In this document: positions 34,712-42,790 of the stretch, piece by piece
How the letters are laid out: each line of letters starts with the position of its first letter
Numbering within the stretch: position 1 is the first letter of the stretch
Assembly (NCBI RefSeq): GCF_008329605.1
Contig: NZ_NPKO01000002.1
Location: 372,001 to 436,000, forward strand
DNA: 64,000 nt
Direction of reading: 5' to 3'
Origin: Mycolicibacterium sp. P9-64
GTDB taxonomy: Bacteria > Actinomycetota > Actinomycetes > Mycobacteriales > Mycobacteriaceae
Notes under the pieces: generated by a model
Databases searched by the model: none
What the model was told of the DNA's origin: nothing
The model's input: only the letters and a program-made list of their open reading frames with translations
Position numbers and translations under genes: made by a program

Positions 34712-35887
34712 ATGATCGACTTCGACGAGGTCCGCAAGGTCTATCCCGATGGCACGGTCGCCGTCGACGATCTGACGCTGCACGTGCCAGGCGGCACGCT
34801 GGTGGCGTTCGTCGGTCCGTCCGGCTGCGGCAAGACGACATCGATGCGCATGATCAACCGGATGATCGACCCCACGTCGGGCACCCTGACGGTCGACGGC
34901 AACGACGTCACCAAGGTCGACCCCGTCAAGCTTCGGCTCGGCATCGGTTACGTCATCCAGAGTGCGGGTCTGATGCCGCACCTGAAGGTGATCGACAACG
35001 TCGCCACGGTGCCGGTGCTCAAGGGTGAATCCCGGCGCAGCGCACGCAAAGCCGCGTTCGGCGTGCTCGAGCGCGTCGGCCTGGACCCGAAGCTGGCGAA
35101 CCGCTATCCGGCGCAGCTCTCGGGCGGCCAGCAGCAGCGCGTTGGGGTGGCCCGCGCGCTTGCCGCCGATCCGCCGATCCTGCTGATGGACGAGCCGTTC
35201 AGCGCCGTCGACCCGGTGGTTCGCGAGGAGCTGCAGACCGAAATCCTGCGTCTGCAAAGCGAACTGCGCAAGACCATCGTGTTCGTCACCCACGACATCG
35301 ACGAGGCGATCAAGCTTGGCGACAAGGTTGCGGTGTTCGGCCGTGGCGGCAAGCTGCAGCAGTTCGATGCACCTGCGCGGCTGCTGTCCAACCCCGCCAA
35401 CGACTTCGTCGCCGGATTCGTCGGCGCCGACCGCGGCTATCGCGGCCTGCAGTTCTTCGAGGCGACCGGCCTTGGACTGCACGACATCCGGACCGTCGCC
35501 GAGCCCGGCATCGACTCCCTCGACCTCGGTCCGGGCGAGTGGGCTCTGGTCCTGCGGCCCGACGGTTCGCCGTATGCGTGGATCGACGCCAACGGTGTCG
35601 GGCTACACCGTCAGGGAAAGTCGTTGTACGACAGCAGTATCGCCGGCGGGTCGCTGTTCCGCCCCAAGGGCACGCTGCGGCTGGCGCTCGACGCTGCGCT
35701 GTCGTCGCCGTCGGGGCTCGGCGTTGCGGTCGACGACGATGAACAGGTGATCGGCGGCGTCAAGGCCGATGACGTACTTGCGGCGCTGGAATCGCAACGG
35801 CTGCGTAGGGCATCCGGGGGGCAGTCCACGCAAGCGCGGCTCCAGCGAAGCGACCCGGGAGAAGGCAGACGAGAGGGCAGGCCGTGA
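34712..35887 (+). CDS. proV: Osmoprotectant ABC transporter ATPase ProV
   Basis: 391 residues. Walker A GPSGCGKTT, Q-loop YVIQSAGLMPHL, signature LSGGQQQRVGVARAL, Walker B ILLMDEPFSAVD and switch VFVTHDIDEAIKLGD. The C-terminal region of about 140 residues is CBS-like (QFFEATGLGLHDIRTV, GVKADDVLAALES), as in OpuCA, where it senses ionic strength. ATG follows the proX stop directly. Confidence 0.92.
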   Translation: MIDFDEVRKVYPDGTVAVDDLTLHVPGGTLVAFVGPSGCGKTTSMRMINRMIDPTSGTLTVDGNDVTKVDPVKLRLGIGYVIQSAGLMPHLKVIDNVATVPVLKGESRRSARKAAFGVLERVGLDPKLANRYPAQLSGGQQQRVGVARALAADPPILLMDEPFSAVDPVVREELQTEILRLQSELRKTIVFVTHDIDEAIKLGDKVAVFGRGGKLQQFDAPARLLSNPANDFVAGFVGADRGYRGLQFFEATGLGLHDIRTVAEPGIDSLDLGPGEWALVLRPDGSPYAWIDANGVGLHRQGKSLYDSSIAGGSLFRPKGTLRLALDAALSSPSGLGVAVDDDEQVIGGVKADDVLAALESQRLRRASGGQSTQARLQRSDPGEGRREGRP

Positions 35888-36603
35888 ACTACCTGTTCAC
35901 CCACCTCGACGACGCCTGGGCGCTGACGCTGATCCACCTGCGGCTGTCGTTGGTGCCGTTGGTGATAGGCCTGCTGATCGCAGTGCCGCTTGGCGCGTTA
36001 GTGCATCGAAACACGGTGTTGCGCAGGTTCGTGACGGTCACCGCGAGCATCGTCTTCACCATCCCGTCCCTCGCGCTGTTCGTGGTGTTGCCGCTCATCA
36101 TCCCCACCCGGATCCTCGACGAGGCCAACGTCATCGTCGCGCTGACGCTCTACACCGTCGCGCTGCTGGTCCGGGTGGTACCCGAAGCATTGGACGCGGT
36201 GCCACCCGCCGTGCTGGACGCCGCCACCGCCGTCGGCTACCGCCCACTGGTCCGAGTCCTGAAGGTCGAACTGCCGCTTGCCATTCCGGTGCTCATCGCG
36301 GGACTTCGCGTGGTCGCGGTCACCAACATCTCGATGGTGTCGGTGGGCTCGGTGATCGGAATCGGTGGCCTCGGCACCTGGTTCACCGAGGGATACCAGG
36401 CCGACAAGAGTGAGCAGATCGTCGCGGGCATCGTCGCGATCTTCGTGCTCGCCATCGTCGTCGACACCCTGATCATGCTGGCGGGCAAGGTCGCGACGCC
36501 GTGGACCAGAGCCGGCCAGGTCAGCCGCAAGGAAGCAAAGGCGAGCGAGACAACGGCGCCCCAGGCGAGCGAAGCGACGGGGAGCAAGGCGGAAGCGAAG
36601 TGA
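35884..36603 (+). CDS. proW: Osmoprotectant ABC transporter permease ProW
   Basis: 239-residue permease with about five hydrophobic segments and the EAA-like loop DAATAVGYRPLVRVLKVELPLAIPVLIAG. GTG at 35884 overlaps the proV stop (GTGA). The hydrophilic tail ASETTAPQASEATGSKAEAK is encoded partly by the dispersed 18-bp repeat and probably is a lineage-specific extension. Confidence 0.9.
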   Translation: MNYLFTHLDDAWALTLIHLRLSLVPLVIGLLIAVPLGALVHRNTVLRRFVTVTASIVFTIPSLALFVVLPLIIPTRILDEANVIVALTLYTVALLVRVVPEALDAVPPAVLDAATAVGYRPLVRVLKVELPLAIPVLIAGLRVVAVTNISMVSVGSVIGIGGLGTWFTEGYQADKSEQIVAGIVAIFVLAIVVDTLIMLAGKVATPWTRAGQVSRKEAKASETTAPQASEATGSKAEAK

Positions 36604-37385
36604 ACTTCCTTGCGCAGGCGCTGTCCTACATCTTCACCGCCGAGAACTGGGGCGGTCCCGCAGGACTGACGGCCCGCATCCTCGAACACCTCGAGTACAC
36701 TGCCGTGGCGGTCGTCTTCTCCGCCCTGATCGCCATCCCGATCGGCATGCTCATCGGGCACACCGGCCGCGGCACGTTCCTGGTCGTCACCGGCGTCAAC
36801 GCCCTGCGGGCCCTGCCCACGCTCGGTGTGCTGCTGCTCGGCGTGCTGCTGTGGGGACTGGGTCTGGTGCCGCCGACGGTCGCACTGATGCTGTTGGGCA
36901 TCCCGCCGCTGCTGGCGGGCACGTACTCGGGCATTGCGAACGTCGACCGCGCGGTCGTCGACGCGGCGCGGTCCATGGGGATGACGGAGTCGCGCGTGCT
37001 GCTGCGCGTCGAGGTGCCCAACGCGCTGCCACTGATCCTCGGAGGGCTGCGCACCGCCACGCTGCAGATCGTCGCGACGGCGACCGTCGCCGCGTACGCC
37101 AGCCTCGGCGGCCTCGGCCGCTACCTGATCGACGGCATCAAGGTGCGCCAGTTCTACCTCGCCTTGGTCGGCGCGCTGCTGGTGACTGCGTTGGCGCTGA
37201 TCCTGGACGCCGCGATGGCGTTCGTCGTGTGGTGGTCGGAGCCGGGCGCCGATCGGTTCCGCCGGATGCCGCAGCCGTTGATCGGCGACGAAGTGGCGCT
37301 CGAGTCGTCGACTAGATCTCGATCTGGCGAGAGTTCCCGAGGTGGCTACGAACGGGAGGGTCCGTCGCCTACGGTAGGGGGGTGA
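36600..37385 (+). CDS. proZ: Osmoprotectant ABC transporter permease ProZ
   Basis: 261-residue second permease of the OpuC-type importer. Hydrophobic segments and the EAA loop DAARSMGMTESRVLLRVEVPNALPLILGG are present, as is ATVAAYASLGGLGRYLIDGI. GTG at 36600 overlaps the proW stop (GTGA). Last gene of proXVWZ; its stop overlaps the start of the following gene (GTGA). Confidence 0.9.
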   Translation: MNFLAQALSYIFTAENWGGPAGLTARILEHLEYTAVAVVFSALIAIPIGMLIGHTGRGTFLVVTGVNALRALPTLGVLLLGVLLWGLGLVPPTVALMLLGIPPLLAGTYSGIANVDRAVVDAARSMGMTESRVLLRVEVPNALPLILGGLRTATLQIVATATVAAYASLGGLGRYLIDGIKVRQFYLALVGALLVTALALILDAAMAFVVWWSEPGADRFRRMPQPLIGDEVALESSTRSRSGESSRGGYEREGPSPTVGG

Positions 37386-37981
37386 GTGCAGAAGCCCGCT
37401 CCGAGGCAACCGAGGACGCCTGGCCGGCGATCCTGACCTGGCGGGCCCACGACGTTCCCCGCATGGAATCCGTGCGGGTGCAGTTGTCGGGCAACCGCAT
37501 CAAGGCCTACGGACGCATCGTCGCCGCGGCCACGCCGAAGCATCCGGCGTTCAGTGCGTCCTACGACTTGGTCACCGACGATCGTGGGGCCACCAAGCGG
37601 CTGTCGCTGACGGTCACCCTCGCCGAGCGTGAACGCCAGCTGTCGATCGCCCGCGATGAAGAGAACATGTGGCTGGTTCAGGACCACCAGAACCAGACCA
37701 CGCGCGCGGCCTACGACGGTGCGCTCGACGTCGACGTCATCTTCAGCCCGTTCTTCAACGCACTGCCGATCCGGCGCACCGGCCTCTACCAGAAGGCCGA
37801 CTCGATCACGACGCCGGTCGTCTACGTGCGGCTGCCCGAGTTGTCGGTCGAGCAGGCGGTGTCCACCTACAGCAGCGTGTCCGACGGCATCAAGCTCGTG
37901 TCTCCCGTCGCAGACACCACGATCACGGTCGACGACGAGGGCTTCATCCTCGACTACCCAGGACTGGCAGAGCGGATCTGA
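37382..37981 (+). CDS. Putative glycolipid-binding (DUF1089-type) protein
   Basis: 199-residue beta-rich protein. [33 protein letters not shown] and the later [27 protein letters not shown] are typical of the putative glycolipid-binding family. GTG at 37382 is coupled to the proZ stop. The last 38 bp overlap the convergent tyrA gene. Function unknown. Confidence 0.8.
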   Translation: MSAEARSEATEDAWPAILTWRAHDVPRMESVRVQLSGNRIKAYGRIVAAATPKHPAFSASYDLVTDDRGATKRLSLTVTLAERERQLSIARDEENMWLVQDHQNQTTRAAYDGALDVDVIFSPFFNALPIRRTGLYQKADSITTPVVYVRLPELSVEQAVSTYSSVSDGIKLVSPVADTTITVDDEGFILDYPGLAERI

Positions 37982-38900
37982 TCACGCCGCCGGCGCGACC
38001 CGCAGCGGCCAGTTCGTCGCGCCAGTTCTCGGCGCCGACCGTCACGGTCATGATCTCCGGTCTATCGAAGCTGTCGTAGCGCATCCGCGCGGCGTGGCCG
38101 GCCTCGACGAGATCGGTCACCGGCTGTCCGGCCGCCAGGTGCTCCCGGGCGCTGCTGAGCAGGTCGATCGCGCGGTCCAGAGCGCCGCGCAACTGCTCGG
38201 AGTTCGCCTCGCACATGGCGCGGACCAGGTCGGGAGCCGTCGCGGCCACCCGCGTGCCGTCCCGAAACGACCCCGCGGCCAGTGCGAACGCCAGCGGAAC
38301 GTCGCCGGCCGTCGCCGCGAGGGCCTCGGCCAGCAGGTGCGGGAGGTGCGAGATGGCTGCGGCCGCGGCGTCGTGCTCGTCGGAGCGGGCAGGGACGACG
38401 ACGGCGCCGCAGTCCAGCGCCAGGTGCATCACCTGCACCCACACGCCGGGGTCGACGTGGTCGTCGACGCTGATCACCCAGGGTGCGCCGACGAACATGC
38501 GGCGGTCGCTCGCGGCCCAGCCCGAGTGCGCCGTCCCCGCCATCGGATGCCCGCCGACGAATCGCTCGGCGAGGCCGTGGTCCTGCACCGTGTGCAACAC
38601 GGCGGCCTTCACGCTGGTGACGTCGGTCAGCGCGCACCGAGGCGCTGCGTCCCCGATGTGGCCGAGCATGGTCGACAGCGCGGGCACGGGGACCGCGAGA
38701 ACGATGAGCGCGTCGGTCTCGGCGGCGCGCTTGAGGACGTCAGTGACGCTGTGGGTGGCGTCGTACCCGTCGAATCGGGCGGCCTCGACGCCGTCGACGG
38801 ACCGGTTGTAGCCGAAGACCTCGCGGCCCGCCGCCTTTGCTGCACGCATCACCGATCCGCCGATGAGCCCCAAACCAAGCACGCACACCGGAGTGTTCAC
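37944..38900 (-). CDS. tyrA: Prephenate dehydrogenase TyrA
   Basis: 318 residues. NAD-binding [20 protein letters not shown] at the N-terminus, [17 protein letters not shown] (active-site HPMAG-S motif) and a C-terminal helical dimerisation domain ([17 protein letters not shown] with the substrate His). Converts prephenate to 4-hydroxyphenylpyruvate for tyrosine synthesis, upstream of aromatic aminotransferases such as HisC2/Pat in this window. No ACT domain. GTG at 38900; divergent from the TadA-associated gene. Confidence 0.92.
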   Translation of the reverse strand: MNTPVCVLGLGLIGGSVMRAAKAAGREVFGYNRSVDGVEAARFDGYDATHSVTDVLKRAAETDALIVLAVPVPALSTMLGHIGDAAPRCALTDVTSVKAAVLHTVQDHGLAERFVGGHPMAGTAHSGWAASDRRMFVGAPWVISVDDHVDPGVWVQVMHLALDCGAVVVPARSDEHDAAAAAISHLPHLLAEALAATAGDVPLAFALAAGSFRDGTRVAATAPDLVRAMCEANSEQLRGALDRAIDLLSSAREHLAAGQPVTDLVEAGHAARMRYDSFDRPEIMTVTVGAENWRDELAAAGRAGGVIRSALPVLGSRG

Positions 38901-38993
38901 TGCTCAAGGTTGGCATATCGCCGGATCGTGGCCGCACCAGGCATCGGCACGATTGCTGGTCAAAGCGCCAGGTCTGGGACTAGCGTTGGTTTC

Positions 38994-39512
38994 ATGGGAG
39001 CGCAGCGTGCACAGGCGAAGAGACAAGCCGCAGATCTCCCTGACGGCTTTGGCGTCGCAGTCGTCCGCGAGGACGGAAAGTGGCGCTGCACGGCGATGCG
39101 CCGGGCCGCCCTGATCAGCCTCAGTGCCGCCGAAACCGAGCTGCGTGAATTGCGCAGCGCCGGCGCGGTCTTCGGGCTGCTCGACATCGACGACGAGTTC
39201 TTCGTGATCGTGCGACCAGCACCCGCAGGCACGCGGTTGTTTCTGTCGGATGCGACCGCAGCGCTGGAGTACGACATCGCCGCCGAAGTGCTCGAGAAGC
39301 TGGACGCCGACATCGAACTGGCCGACCTCGACGACGAGGACCCGTTCGAGGAGGGCGACCTCGGCGTACTGGCCGACGTCGGCCTCAACGAGGGAATCCT
39401 GAGCATCATCCTCTCCGACGACGACTACGCCGACGAGCAGCTGGCGCGCATCGCGCAGGAGATGGGTTTCGGCGACGAGATGTCCGCCGTTGTCGACAAA
39501 CTCGATCGGTGA
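38994..39512 (+). CDS. tRNA adenosine deaminase-associated protein (Rv3753c-like)
   Basis: 172-residue acidic protein: GFGVAVVREDGKWRCTAMRRAAL, VFGLLDIDDEFFVIVRP and a very acidic centre (LADLDDEDPFEEGDLG). Consistently encoded next to tadA in actinobacteria. The gene ends in a GTGA overlap with tadA. ATG at 38994; the long frame upstream is not coding. Role unknown beyond the association. Confidence 0.87.
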   Translation: MGAQRAQAKRQAADLPDGFGVAVVREDGKWRCTAMRRAALISLSAAETELRELRSAGAVFGLLDIDDEFFVIVRPAPAGTRLFLSDATAALEYDIAAEVLEKLDADIELADLDDEDPFEEGDLGVLADVGLNEGILSIILSDDDYADEQLARIAQEMGFGDEMSAVVDKLDR

Positions 39513-39973
39513 GATCGGACACTCCCGCAGACGAGGCGCTCATCCGTCTCGCCCTCGACGCCGCGAGTTCGGCCGGTCCCGAGGACGTCCCGATCGGCGC
39601 GGTGGTGTTCGCTGCGGATGGCACGGAGCTGGCGCGCGCGGCCAATGCCCGTGAAGAACTTGGTGATCCCACCGCGCACGCCGAGATCCTCGCGATGCGG
39701 GCGGCTGCCCGAGTTCTTGGCGACGGGTGGCGGCTGGAGGGCACGACGCTGGCCGTCACGGTCGAGCCGTGCACGATGTGTGCCGGCGCTCTGGTGATGG
39801 CACGGGTGGCCCGGGTGATCTTCGGCGCATGGGAGCCCAAGACCGGAGCCGTCGGCTCGCTGTGGGACGTGGTCCGCGACCGACGGCTCACCCATCGGCC
39901 CGAGGTGCGGGGCGGGGTGTTGGCGCAGGAGTGCGCCGCGCCGCTCGAGGCGTTCTTCGCCCGGCAGCGATAG
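39509..39973 (+). CDS. tadA: tRNA-specific adenosine-34 deaminase TadA
   Basis: 154-residue cytidine-deaminase fold enzyme. Catalytic HAE in DPTAHAEILAMRAAA and zinc site PCTMCAGALVMARV are complete. Converts A34 to inosine in tRNA-Arg(ACG), whose gene is also in this window (18712). GTG at 39509 overlaps the upstream stop. Confidence 0.93.
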   Translation: MRSDTPADEALIRLALDAASSAGPEDVPIGAVVFAADGTELARAANAREELGDPTAHAEILAMRAAARVLGDGWRLEGTTLAVTVEPCTMCAGALVMARVARVIFGAWEPKTGAVGSLWDVVRDRRLTHRPEVRGGVLAQECAAPLEAFFARQR

Positions 39974-40080
39974 GTTTCATCGAGTGTGCGTGCTGGGCGG
40001 TTCTGCAGCCGCGTCACCGCCCTGAGTGCACACTGGGCGCGATTGGATTAGCGGGCCCGTCGACCGGTAAGGTGCCACAC

Positions 40081-40171
40081 GGTGGCGTGTCCGAGCGGCC
40101 TAAGGAGCACGCCTCGAAAGCGTGTGACGGGTAACCCCCGTCCGAGGGTTCAAATCCCTCCGCCACCGCCA
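40081..40171 (+). tRNA. tRNA-Ser(CGA), integration site
   Basis: 91-nt class II tRNA. Acceptor GGTGGCG pairs with CGCCACC (40161-40167), discriminator G and encoded CCA. Anticodon arm CACGC-CTCGAAA-GCGTG gives CGA. Its last 27 nt (T-arm 3' part through CCA) are repeated exactly at 48196-48222: integration used this gene and kept it intact. Confidence 0.97.
40145..40171 (+). repeat. attL core (27-bp direct repeat, tRNA-Ser 3' end)
   Basis: Begins AGGGTTCAAATCCC and ends CGCCACCGCCA; identical to 48196-48222. The flanks diverge on both sides, so 27 bp is the full identity. Contains part of the T-arm, the acceptor strand and CCA, the usual overlap for tyrosine integrases in tRNA genes. Confidence 0.95.
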
Positions 40172-40240
40172 TATCTATCTGTAGGAAACTGCAGGTAGAT
40201 CTATGTTTCACCGGGTGTCAGAGCGCATCATCGGCACTCG

Positions 40241-40261
40241 GTGAACACATCTTGAGCACAA
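40241..40261 (+). promoter_or_regulatory. Putative integrase arm-type sites, left arm
   Basis: Two direct repeats, GTGAACACAT (40241-40250) and TTGAGCACAA (40252-40261), match a consensus TGARCACA. The same element recurs three times at the other end of the island (48082-48114). Paired short repeats inside both ends of a tyrosine-integrase element are what arm-type Int or Xis sites look like. Assignment is by pattern only. Confidence 0.5.
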
Positions 40262-40507
40262 CTACGTGGCCGACGTCGCACGCTCCCATTCCTCGGCGGC
40301 ACGCTCAGCATCGTCGAGCGTGCTGAAATCGCGTTGGCGAGCACCTCGGTTGTCGCCGTATTGATCGAACGAGATCACCGGGGTCAGAGCCAGATGCCAG
40401 CCCCCGTCCTGTTGGGCGAAAATCGAATAGTGACGTTTCTCGCTCTGCGCAACGAACCGCGGGCTCGGGTAGATCGCTTCCGGGTCCACCGTTTTCCAGT
40501 TCAGCAT
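40262..40507 (-). CDS. Small hypothetical protein downstream of integrase
   Basis: 81 residues: MLNWKTVDPEAIYPSPRFV start, central beta-like HYSIFAQQDGGWHLALTPVISFDQYGD, C-terminal helix LDDAERAAEEWERATSA. ATG at 40507 has an excellent GGGGAGGTG ribosome site, 5 bp after the integrase stop, so it is the third gene of the leftward repressor-int operon. It ends about 90 bp from attL. Not recognised; possible recombination accessory factor. The longer upstream frame is a shadow of int. Confidence 0.72.
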   Translation of the reverse strand: MLNWKTVDPEAIYPSPRFVAQSEKRHYSIFAQQDGGWHLALTPVISFDQYGDNRGARQRDFSTLDDAERAAEEWERATSAT

Positions 40508-40512
40508 GTTGT

Positions 40513-41625
40513 TCACCTCCCCTCGGCGGTCGTCGGAACAGAAGACTTCGGCGAGTACCGGCCGTGAAGCGAGACCGCCACCGCATCTAGGTCGTCGTCG
40601 AACAGGTCTGCGTAGGTGTCCAACGTGACCTTTGCCGACGTGTGCCCGAGCATGCGTTGCAGCGCAAGCACGTTCACACTCGCGCTGATCGAGAGCGACG
40701 CACAGGTGTGCCTCAGGTCGTGCGGCGTGATGGGTTGGACGCCTGCCCGTTTCACCGCCCCCGCGAACCATCCACCCGACGACTTCGGTCGCGGCAGGTA
40801 CTTGCCATCCGGTCCGGCGAACACCAGATCCGACGGTGCCTTGCCCTGGCATTGGATTGACAGCTCATCGAGTACGAAACCGGGCACCGGTACTGAACGC
40901 GCCTTGCGGCCCTTGGTCGGCCCCACCGCGTGGTCGACGCCGAGCTGCACGGCATTCTCCGACACCTCCAGTCGACGACGCAGGAACGCGACGTCACGGA
41001 CTCGCAACCCGATCGCTTCGCCCCACCGGATGCCCGTGTAGGCCAACACCAGCACTAGGGCGCGATGCTGTCCACTCTCGTCGGCAAGCCGGTGCACATC
41101 GTCTGACGACAGGTAGACGCGACGTCGGGCCGTCTTGCGCGGCAGGTTCTCCACGCCCTTGGTCGGGTTCGCGGCCAGCCGCTTTCCCTTCACGGCGTCG
41201 GCCAGAATGCCGGACAGCACGCCGTACGCCCGCAGCACCGTCGTAGCACCTGCACCCTTGTCGACCATGCTGGTGATCCACTCTTCGACCGCCAACAGAT
41301 CAACATCGGCAACCGGCACGGTGCCCCAATGTGGTCGCACGTGAATACGCCACGCTGATTCGAGCATTCGGTAGTGCGACGGTGCGGTTGCACGCTGCTT
41401 ACGTGCCAGCCAGTTCGGTGCAAGCTCCCCGACGCCGACCCGGCCCAGTTTCGGCGCGACGTATTCCCCTTTGGCCTTGGACACTTCGACGGTGTTGGCG
41501 AACAGTTGCGCGTCACGCTTGGTCGCAAATCCGCGCTTCATTGTCTGCCGCTTGTCGGGTTTTCGGTAGCGCACCATGTAAAGGATTGCACCGCTTGCTG
41601 TTTGGTATTTCTCAAGTGTCGCCAT
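40513..41625 (-). CDS. int: Tyrosine recombinase (phage integrase)
   Basis: 370 residues. N-terminal AP2-like arm-binding domain (YMVRYRKPDKRQTMKRGFATKRDAQLF in part), SAM-like core-binding domain (NWLARKQRATAPSHYRMLESAW) and C-terminal catalytic domain. Catalytic residues: R200 (YTGIRWGEAIGL), H302-x-x-R305 (HDLRHTC), H328 (MLGHTSAKVTL) and nucleophile Y338 (LDTYADLF). Complete, so probably active. It integrates at the 3' end of tRNA-Ser(CGA). ATG at 41625, 3 bp after the repressor stop. Confidence 0.95.
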   Translation of the reverse strand: MATLEKYQTASGAILYMVRYRKPDKRQTMKRGFATKRDAQLFANTVEVSKAKGEYVAPKLGRVGVGELAPNWLARKQRATAPSHYRMLESAWRIHVRPHWGTVPVADVDLLAVEEWITSMVDKGAGATTVLRAYGVLSGILADAVKGKRLAANPTKGVENLPRKTARRRVYLSSDDVHRLADESGQHRALVLVLAYTGIRWGEAIGLRVRDVAFLRRRLEVSENAVQLGVDHAVGPTKGRKARSVPVPGFVLDELSIQCQGKAPSDLVFAGPDGKYLPRPKSSGGWFAGAVKRAGVQPITPHDLRHTCASLSISASVNVLALQRMLGHTSAKVTLDTYADLFDDDLDAVAVSLHGRYSPKSSVPTTAEGR

Positions 41626-41628
41626 GGT

Positions 41629-42099
41629 CTAAGGCCCCCGCAAATCCATCAGTCCGGCCATTGTCGGCCCCATACCCTTTTCCAGTTCGGCGCGTTCCCA
41701 CGACGGCAACGCGCGCGCGTAGAACGCCATCACGGCACCCTGCAGCGCATAGGACGCGTTCAGCCAGTTCCACAGACGCTTGGCCGACAGCTTGCCGTCG
41801 ACCACCCCGGTGGCTGTCACCGTCGTGGTCATGACCACATCGGCTGGCATTAGCAAAGTGATGGGCGAAACACCAAGCGCCACAGCCAGAGCGAGTAAAT
41901 CGTCCGTATCGACTCGGCGGCCACCGCTCTCGATCTTTCGTAGTCCTAGCGGTGGGATTGGGCGGCCGAGATCGGTTAAGCGAGAGGATAATTCCGTGAA
42001 CGGTAGGCCATCGCGTAGACGCTTGATGTTCGCTGCAACGGCGGTGCCGGTTGGCCCGATCGATTCGATCGGTTGCCACATGTCGTTGGGATCTGCCAT
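41629..42099 (-). CDS. XRE-type HTH repressor of the island
   Basis: 156 residues. N-terminal HTH of the cro/cI class (VAANIKRLRDGLPFTELSSRLTDLGRPIPPLGLRKIESGGRRVDTDDLLALAVALGVSPITLL, read in parts). The C-terminal half is helical (LWNWLNASYALQGAVMAFYARALPSWERAELEKG). ATG at 42099. Divergent from the AlpA-like gene; a perfect inverted repeat 13 bp upstream of its start is the obvious operator. It probably keeps the rightward module silent and autoregulates the int operon. Confidence 0.85.
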   Translation of the reverse strand: MADPNDMWQPIESIGPTGTAVAANIKRLRDGLPFTELSSRLTDLGRPIPPLGLRKIESGGRRVDTDDLLALAVALGVSPITLLMPADVVMTTTVTATGVVDGKLSAKRLWNWLNASYALQGAVMAFYARALPSWERAELEKGMGPTMAGLMDLRGP

Positions 42100-42111
42100 A
42101 TCGCGATAATA

Positions 42112-42130
42112 AACGATGAAAATCATCGTT
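42112..42130. promoter_or_regulatory. Perfect inverted repeat operator in the island switch region
   Basis: AACGATGA and TCATCGTT arms (8 bp each, perfect) around an AAA spacer, located in the 125-bp divergent region between the repressor start (42099) and the AlpA-like start (42225). A further related half site GATGACAATC lies near 42184. Size and position fit a dimer site of the XRE repressor. Confidence 0.65.
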
Positions 42131-42224
42131 GCAAGAATCATATTGCGTGATGCGCACATCTCATGCATCCTCATCTGTATGGCGATGACAATCAGCGCTA
42201 GAGGGATGAGAAAGAGAGCTGCAC

Positions 42225-42446
42225 ATGTCTGCTACTGACGTGCTGCTTGACTGCCTGCCGCCGGTGGCGACTGCTGATCAGGTTGCGAAGCTCCTACAGA
42301 GGACGCCCGGCGCGCTCGCTCAGGATCGATACCTCGGCCGTGGTGTGCCGTTCATCAAGATGGGCAAGCAGATCCGATACTTGCGTGCCGATGTCCTCGC
42401 CTACTTGGAACAGAACCAGGTGCGCACCGACGCCGCTGCACGGTGA
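42225..42446 (+). CDS. AlpA/MerR-like helix-turn-helix protein (excisionase candidate, Rv2657c-like)
   Basis: 73 residues: TADQVAKLLQRTPGALAQDRYLGRGVPFIKMGKQIRYLRADVLAYLEQNQ, a typical winged-helix excisionase/AlpA pattern with the R-Y-L-R wing. ATG at 42225 behind an AAGAGAG ribosome site. First gene of the rightward operon; overlaps the next start. In phiRv2 the gene in this position encodes the excisionase-like protein. Could be recombination directionality factor, activator, or both. Confidence 0.82.
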   Translation: MSATDVLLDCLPPVATADQVAKLLQRTPGALAQDRYLGRGVPFIKMGKQIRYLRADVLAYLEQNQVRTDAAAR

Positions 42447-42790
42447 GTTTCGGCGAAGTGTCATCGCAACTGACGAGCACCGCGTCGCGGCAGGTCTCCT
42501 GGTGGGACGTGCATGAATTCGTGGCTCCGATGCTGGTCGCCGTCGGTCCCATCCCGCCAGCGGGCACGCCGGAATGGTGCCTACTGCCCGCTGGTGACGC
42601 CCGCAAGGTCATAGCCCTACTGGACGCCGCGCAGCACTGGGTGTTGCGCGTAGAGACCGCTCAGGCCGCGTTTGCCGAGGTGTCACGCAACATCGCGGGT
42701 GCTGCCGACTGGTCCGCGGTTGGTCAACAGAAATTGCAGCGCGACTGGGCGATCCGCAGCGGTGCGCGTATCTCGCGGGTGAAGTCGTGA
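42443..42790 (+). CDS. DUF2742-type phage protein (Rv2656c/Rv1583c-like)
   Basis: 115 residues. The segment RQVSWWDVHEFVAPMLVAVGPIPPAGTPEWCLLP followed by LLDAAQHWVLRVETAQAAFAEVSRNIAGAADWSAVGQQ matches the DUF2742 pattern I know from M. tuberculosis phiRv1/phiRv2. GTG at 42443 overlaps the AlpA-like stop, and its stop overlaps the ATPase start (GTGA). Function unknown, always next to the ATPase. Confidence 0.82.
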   Translation: MSFGEVSSQLTSTASRQVSWWDVHEFVAPMLVAVGPIPPAGTPEWCLLPAGDARKVIALLDAAQHWVLRVETAQAAFAEVSRNIAGAADWSAVGQQKLQRDWAIRSGARISRVKS

